Shown here: in pieces, positions 61,153 to 64,000 of the stretch
Layout of the letters: every line of letters begins with the position of its first letter
Position numbering within the stretch: the stretch's first letter is position 1
NCBI RefSeq assembly: GCF_000620765.1
Contig: NZ_JIAK01000012.1
Coordinates: forward strand, 22,842 to 86,841
Source of the DNA: Desulfovermiculus halophilus DSM 18834
Lineage (GTDB): Bacteria; Desulfobacterota; Desulfovibrionia; Desulfovibrionales; Desulfothermaceae
Direction: 5' to 3'
Length of the DNA: 64,000 nucleotides
The notes under the pieces: model-generated
What the model was told of the DNA's origin: nothing
What the model saw: only the letters and a program-made list of their open reading frames with translations
Database searches by the model: none
Position numbers and translations under genes: made by a program

Positions 61153-61500
61153 TCAGGGCCAGATCGAGCCTTCCTGGAGATTGAAGAACTGGGCCTTGAG
61201 CCACTCGTTGTAGCTGAGGATGGTTTCCTCCTCGCTGTCGTTGCTGGCAGGGCGCTCCAGGACTTCAGATACCAGCTCCCTGTCCCGAAGCAGGGTAGGG
61301 TCCAAGGTGCGGCCCAAAAGGACGTTCCGGGCCTCGTTGATCAGGGCTGTGCGCTGCCCGGCCTGGGGATCGCCCTGGTGTTTGTCCGGATGATGCAGGC
61401 ACATCATGCGGTAATAGGCATACTTTATCTCGCTGGGCGAGGCGTGCACCGTAACGCCCAACACCTGGGCCGCTAAGTTGAGATGGCTGGATTGAGACAT
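61153..61500 (-). CDS. J-domain (DnaJ-like) protein
   Basis: A 115-residue protein whose first 70 residues form a J domain: LGVTVHASPSEIKYAYYRMM with the HPD motif in LHHPDKHQGDPQA. It would stimulate an Hsp70 ATPase. The last 45 residues are an acidic tail ending in Trp-Pro. The ATG at 61500 lies only 28 bases from the left end of the insertion sequence, so its native promoter has probably been displaced. Confidence 0.85.
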   Translation of the reverse strand: MSQSSHLNLAAQVLGVTVHASPSEIKYAYYRMMCLHHPDKHQGDPQAGQRTALINEARNVLLGRTLDPTLLRDRELVSEVLERPASNDSEEETILSYNEWLKAQFFNLQEGSIWP

Positions 61501-61528
61501 AAAAAAGTCACGGAATAGAGTGTCGGTT

Positions 61529-61546
61529 GTTAACACTACAACGTAA
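61529..61546 (+). repeat. Left terminal inverted repeat of the insertion sequence
   Basis: GTTAACACTACAACGTAA; pairs with 63699-63716 at 17 of 18 positions. Confidence 0.85.
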
Positions 61547-61563
61547 CCTAGAGGGGTAAACAA

Positions 61564-61639
61564 AAACTCCGGACCCAGGTTAGGATGCTCTTTTTAGGAC
61601 TCAGGTGGAGGAGCATCCCCCTGAAACGGTCCGGAGTTT
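61564..61639 (+). promoter_or_regulatory. Hairpin covering the transposase ribosome-binding site
   Basis: An outer perfect 12-bp stem pairs AAACTCCGGACC (61564-61575) with GGTCCGGAGTTT (61628-61639). An inner 8-bp stem pairs GGATGCTC (61583-61590) with GAGCATCC (61611-61618). The Shine-Dalgarno GGAG at 61633-61636 is inside the outer stem, five bases before the ATG at 61642. Transcripts entering from outside the element would fold and hide the site. Confidence 0.75.
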
Positions 61640-61641
61640 CC

Positions 61642-63543
61642 ATGCACACCATAACCACAGCCAGCTCTTTGAACAAGGGGCATTCCTTGGACCTCCAGCT
61701 TGTTACCGGCTCCGAGTGGGAGCCTTTGTGGGATCAGCTGGTCCATGCCCATCACTACCTGGGATGCAGGAAGCTCCTGGGCCGGCGCCTTAAATACATG
61801 GCCTTTGTCCAGGAAGAACCAGTGGCTGCCCTTTCCTGGAGCGCGCCTGCGCGTCAGCTCGGTGTGCGGGACCAGTTCATCGGCTGGGATCCTCAGCAAC
61901 GCAAGCGCTTCCTGGGCCGCTTGGCCGCGAACAGCCGCTTTGTCATCTTCCCCTGGGTGCAGGTGAAGAACCTAGCCTCCTGTGTCCTGGCCAGGAACCT
62001 GCGGCGCCTCAGACACGACTGGAAGCAGCGCTTCCAGGAGGACCTGTGGCTTGTGGAGACCTTCGTGGATCCCCGCTACTTTCGAGGAACCGTATACAAG
62101 GCTGCTAACTGGCGATTTTTGGGCTCGACCCAAGGGTATACCAAACGGGGCAAAGGCTACCTCTATCACGGCCGGACCAAGGACGTGTATGTCTACGTTC
62201 TCGAATCTGGCCTGTGGGACATCCTGGGATGCTCCTCCACCTTGCATGTCACATCACTTCCCAAAAAGGTGGAGGAGCTCAGTATGGCCCTGCAGTCCGG
62301 GAATTGGAATCCCTCGCTGGACTTTGCCGAACTGGATCTTGAGCAGGAGGACATTCAGACGATCGCGGACGAACTGGTCTCCTTTCATCAAGAGTTCAGG
62401 CACTGTTTTGGTCGAAGTGAGCAGGAGCGCCTGGGGCTTGGCTATATATTTGGCCTGCTCGGCGACACGAAGGCCAAGTCCGCGGAGCCTATCGCGCTGG
62501 AATACATCGAAAAGCCCGCCGTGCGCTCCCTGCAGCGCTTCATGAAAGTTGCCCCATGGGACCACGAGGCCATGCTCAGGACCCATCAGGAAAACATGGC
62601 CAAGTATCTTTCTTCTCCCGGAGCAATGATCACAGTCGATGCTTCCGAGTTCCAAAAGAAAGGAACCCATTCCGTGGGCGTGGCCAGACAATACTGCGGC
62701 CGCCTGGGAAAGACGGAGAACTGCCAATCCGGGGTGTTCGCCGGCTATACCAGTGAACACGGACATTGCCTTATCGACTGTCAGCTTTACATGCCCAGGC
62801 AATGGTTCAACGAAGAGTACAAGGAACTGCGGGCTAAGAACCTCGTCCCCGAAGATGTGGAATTCCAGACCAAGCCAGAGATCGCCCTGCAGCTGATCCA
62901 CCGGGTCAAGGACATATTCCCTGCCTCTTGGATCGGCTGTGACTCGGCTTTCGGCTCTGATGATAATTTTCTCAGCTCATTGCCTGAAGGACTCTGGTAT
63001 TTCGCTGACGTTAAAGGCAGTGAAAGAGTCTTCCTGGACAAGCCCGAAGTAGGGGTTCCAGCCTACCAGGGCAAGGGTAAGCCCCCTACAAAACAGCGGG
63101 TCCTGTCCGGAGATCTTCGCAGGGTTTGCGATATCGCCAAGAGCGAGGATATCTCCTGGCAAACCGTCAATCTGGGCGAGGGAACCAAAGGCCCTCTTCT
63201 CGCCCACGTAGCCTGCATGAGGGTGTATTCCTCACGAAACGGCTTCCCTAAAAATGAGCCGGTGTGGCTCTTTATCAGGAAGCATTTCGATGGACAGATC
63301 CGGTATGCAATCTCCAACGCTCCGGCAGATACGCCGTTTGAAAAGCTCTGCAAAGCGTCCGCCATGCGCTGGCCCATCGAACAATGCTTTGAGGAAGGCA
63401 AAAGCCATCTCGGGATGGATGCCTACGAGCACCGTTCCTGGCCAGCCTGGCACAGGCATATGATCTACGTGATGCTCGCACAGCAATTCCTGTTCCGGTT
63501 GCGGCAACGCTTTAAAAAAAACTCCAGACTTGAGTCTCGCTGA
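61642..63543 (+). CDS. Transposase with DruA/DUF4338-like N-terminus and IS701-type DDE domain, frame broken at an A8 run
   Basis: A 633-residue protein in this frame. Residues about 15-190 resemble DUF4338/DruA (GCRKLLGRRLKYMAFVQEE, FVIFPWVQVKNLASCVLARN, VETFVDPRYFRGTVYKAANW). The rest is an IS701-type DDE domain: Asp333 in TVDASEFQKKGTHSVGVARQ, Asp434 in WIGCDSAFG, Glu580 in RWPIEQCFEEGKSHLG. The frame ends at 63543 shortly after a run of eight A. In the +1 frame the protein continues as TPDLSLAEAKYLVATVLPRR to a TAG at 63707-63709, a normal transposase C-terminus. Slippage on the A run, or one extra A, would explain the break. Confidence 0.85.
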   Translation: MHTITTASSLNKGHSLDLQLVTGSEWEPLWDQLVHAHHYLGCRKLLGRRLKYMAFVQEEPVAALSWSAPARQLGVRDQFIGWDPQQRKRFLGRLAANSRFVIFPWVQVKNLASCVLARNLRRLRHDWKQRFQEDLWLVETFVDPRYFRGTVYKAANWRFLGSTQGYTKRGKGYLYHGRTKDVYVYVLESGLWDILGCSSTLHVTSLPKKVEELSMALQSGNWNPSLDFAELDLEQEDIQTIADELVSFHQEFRHCFGRSEQERLGLGYIFGLLGDTKAKSAEPIALEYIEKPAVRSLQRFMKVAPWDHEAMLRTHQENMAKYLSSPGAMITVDASEFQKKGTHSVGVARQYCGRLGKTENCQSGVFAGYTSEHGHCLIDCQLYMPRQWFNEEYKELRAKNLVPEDVEFQTKPEIALQLIHRVKDIFPASWIGCDSAFGSDDNFLSSLPEGLWYFADVKGSERVFLDKPEVGVPAYQGKGKPPTKQRVLSGDLRRVCDIAKSEDISWQTVNLGEGTKGPLLAHVACMRVYSSRNGFPKNEPVWLFIRKHFDGQIRYAISNAPADTPFEKLCKASAMRWPIEQCFEEGKSHLGMDAYEHRSWPAWHRHMIYVMLAQQFLFRLRQRFKKNSRLESR

Positions 63544-63709
63544 AGCGAAGTATCTTGTGGCAACAGTATTACCCCGCCGATCACTTGATCATGCGGAGGC
63601 AATAGAGATTCTCAAGTATCGTCACAGGCGAAAGAAAGAAGCGTATCTATCACACCGAAAAAGGAAGTTAGCTGAGGCCAAGCAATTAGGTTGCGAACTT
63701 ACGTTGTAG
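63544..63709 (+). other. Out-of-frame C-terminal part of the transposase
   Basis: Reading from ACT inside the A8 run (about 63521) gives LSLAEAKYLVATVLPRRSLD, then AIEILKYRHRRKKEAYLSHR and KRKLAEAKQLGCELTL. This is the usual end of IS701-type transposases. Its stop lies inside the right terminal repeat. Confidence 0.8.
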
Positions 63710-63716
63710 TGATAAC
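63699..63716 (-). repeat. Right terminal inverted repeat of the insertion sequence
   Basis: TTACGTTGTAGTGATAAC; complement of the left end with one mismatch. Confidence 0.85.
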
Positions 63717-63926
63717 TCTTTTTCTTTTTCGTCAATGTCAAAAGTTACTACAATGTGGTAACGCTTAATTGAGGAATTGCCGGATTTGTCTTCCCTTCTT
63801 GTCATAAATTCCCTGCGCCCATGTAAATGTTTGAAAACCAGGCCTTGAAGGATTTTATTTTCGTAGACCCGGAGCGGTTAGCTAATACGTAAGCATTCAG
63901 GGGAGTTGGAAAACCTAAGAATAGAC
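63717..63926. other. Intergenic stretch right of the insertion sequence
   Basis: No gene is seen. It holds GTTACTACAATGTGGTAAC at 63744-63762, a loose relative of the element ends. Confidence 0.45.
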
Positions 63927-64000
63927 CGTCATTGCGAGCACAGCGAAGCAATCTCCTGGTTTTGTCCGGGACGGTGATGCGCTGGAGATTGCTTCGGCGA
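63927..64000. repeat. GTCATTGCGAGC-type inverted repeat, cut by the window edge
   Basis: It contains CGAAGCAATCTCC at 63944-63956 and its complement GGAGATTGCTTCG at 63984-63996. This resembles a dispersed repeat seen in many bacterial genomes. Confidence 0.65.

Larger units (their letters stand above)
61529..63716 (+). mobile_element. IS701-type insertion sequence with DruA-like transposase
   Basis: The element is bounded by 18-bp inverted repeats that match at 17 positions: GTTAACACTACAACGTAA at 61529-61546 and the complement of GTTATCACTACAACGTAA at 63699-63716. It contains one transposase gene, plus a hairpin over the gene's start. I could not identify a clear target duplication. A degenerate related sequence lies just outside the right end (63744-63762). 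Confidence 0.85.

Noticed and set aside
61642..62230. A Druantia defence system, suggested by the DruA-like domain
   Set aside because: No DruB-E, helicase or other defence genes are nearby; terminal repeats and the DDE domain show an insertion sequence.
1..64000. CRISPR arrays, tRNA or rRNA genes, prophage
   Set aside because: The repeats are dispersed palindromes without regular spacers; no cloverleaf, rRNA segment or phage structural gene was recognised by eye.

Overview
The window looks like chromosomal DNA of a strictly anaerobic, probably salt-adapted sulfate-reducing bacterium of the Desulfovibrionales type. The evidence is a complete Hmc transmembrane redox complex with a 16-heme cytochrome, HdrB/HdrC-like proteins, a hybrid-cluster protein, two double-cubane (2-hydroxyacyl-CoA dehydratase-like) iron-sulfur enzymes with an activase, a sulfate/molybdate-type permease, and glycine-betaine uptake genes (BCCT carrier and OpuAC-type binding protein) that suggest osmotic stress. 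The species assignment is inference; no rRNA or tRNA gene was seen.

Layout. 1-4.7 kb: osmolyte uptake, a small unknown gene and a large APC/cation-chloride-type permease. 4.8-14.9 kb: universal stress proteins, a PAS histidine kinase and a response regulator leading into hmcABCDEF. 14.9-19.9 kb: HAD protein, double-cubane protein 1, an inserted DUF4160-DUF2442 pair, its activase, and a DUF523-like gene that seems to begin at a non-ATG codon. 19.9-21 kb: decayed gene fragments, then an outer-membrane barrel. 21.7-28.8 kb: ApgM mutase with a nucleotidyltransferase, a PHP protein, a small diheme cytochrome and pstSCAB. 29-34.5 kb: an RHH/PIN toxin-antitoxin pair, then on the minus strand a six-gene unit (DUF1858 protein, RelE-like protein, double-cubane protein 2, ABC substrate-binding protein, permease, ATPase). 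34.7-37.4 kb: YedE-TusA-DUF3343-kinase cluster, probably for selenium or sulfur handling. 37.8-45.3 kb: Bcr/CflA exporter and a tripartite RND pump. 45.5-51.8 kb: GAF/sigma-54 activator, TRAP transporter (dctP has an in-frame TAG) and an aminotransferase. 52.6-55.9 kb: hdrCB divergent from hcp around a perfect FNR-type palindrome. 56-61.5 kb: ArsR regulator, TSUP exporter, a 49-residue Cys/His protein, a MolT-like permease, an ABC-2 exporter and a J-domain protein. 61.5-63.7 kb: an insertion sequence whose transposase carries a DruA/DUF4338-like N-terminus.

The intergenic DNA is rich in repeats. The most distinctive is a MITE-like family present six times: three copies of about 280 bp that are long imperfect palindromes, two short copies of about 79 bp with the same internal deletion, and one half copy. 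Several other hairpin families lie between genes, sometimes nested. The strongest candidate for an undescribed functional system is the six-gene operon that couples a double-cubane enzyme to a dedicated ABC importer. The insertion sequence has two visible expression controls: a hairpin over its ribosome-binding site, and an A8 run where its reading frame breaks.
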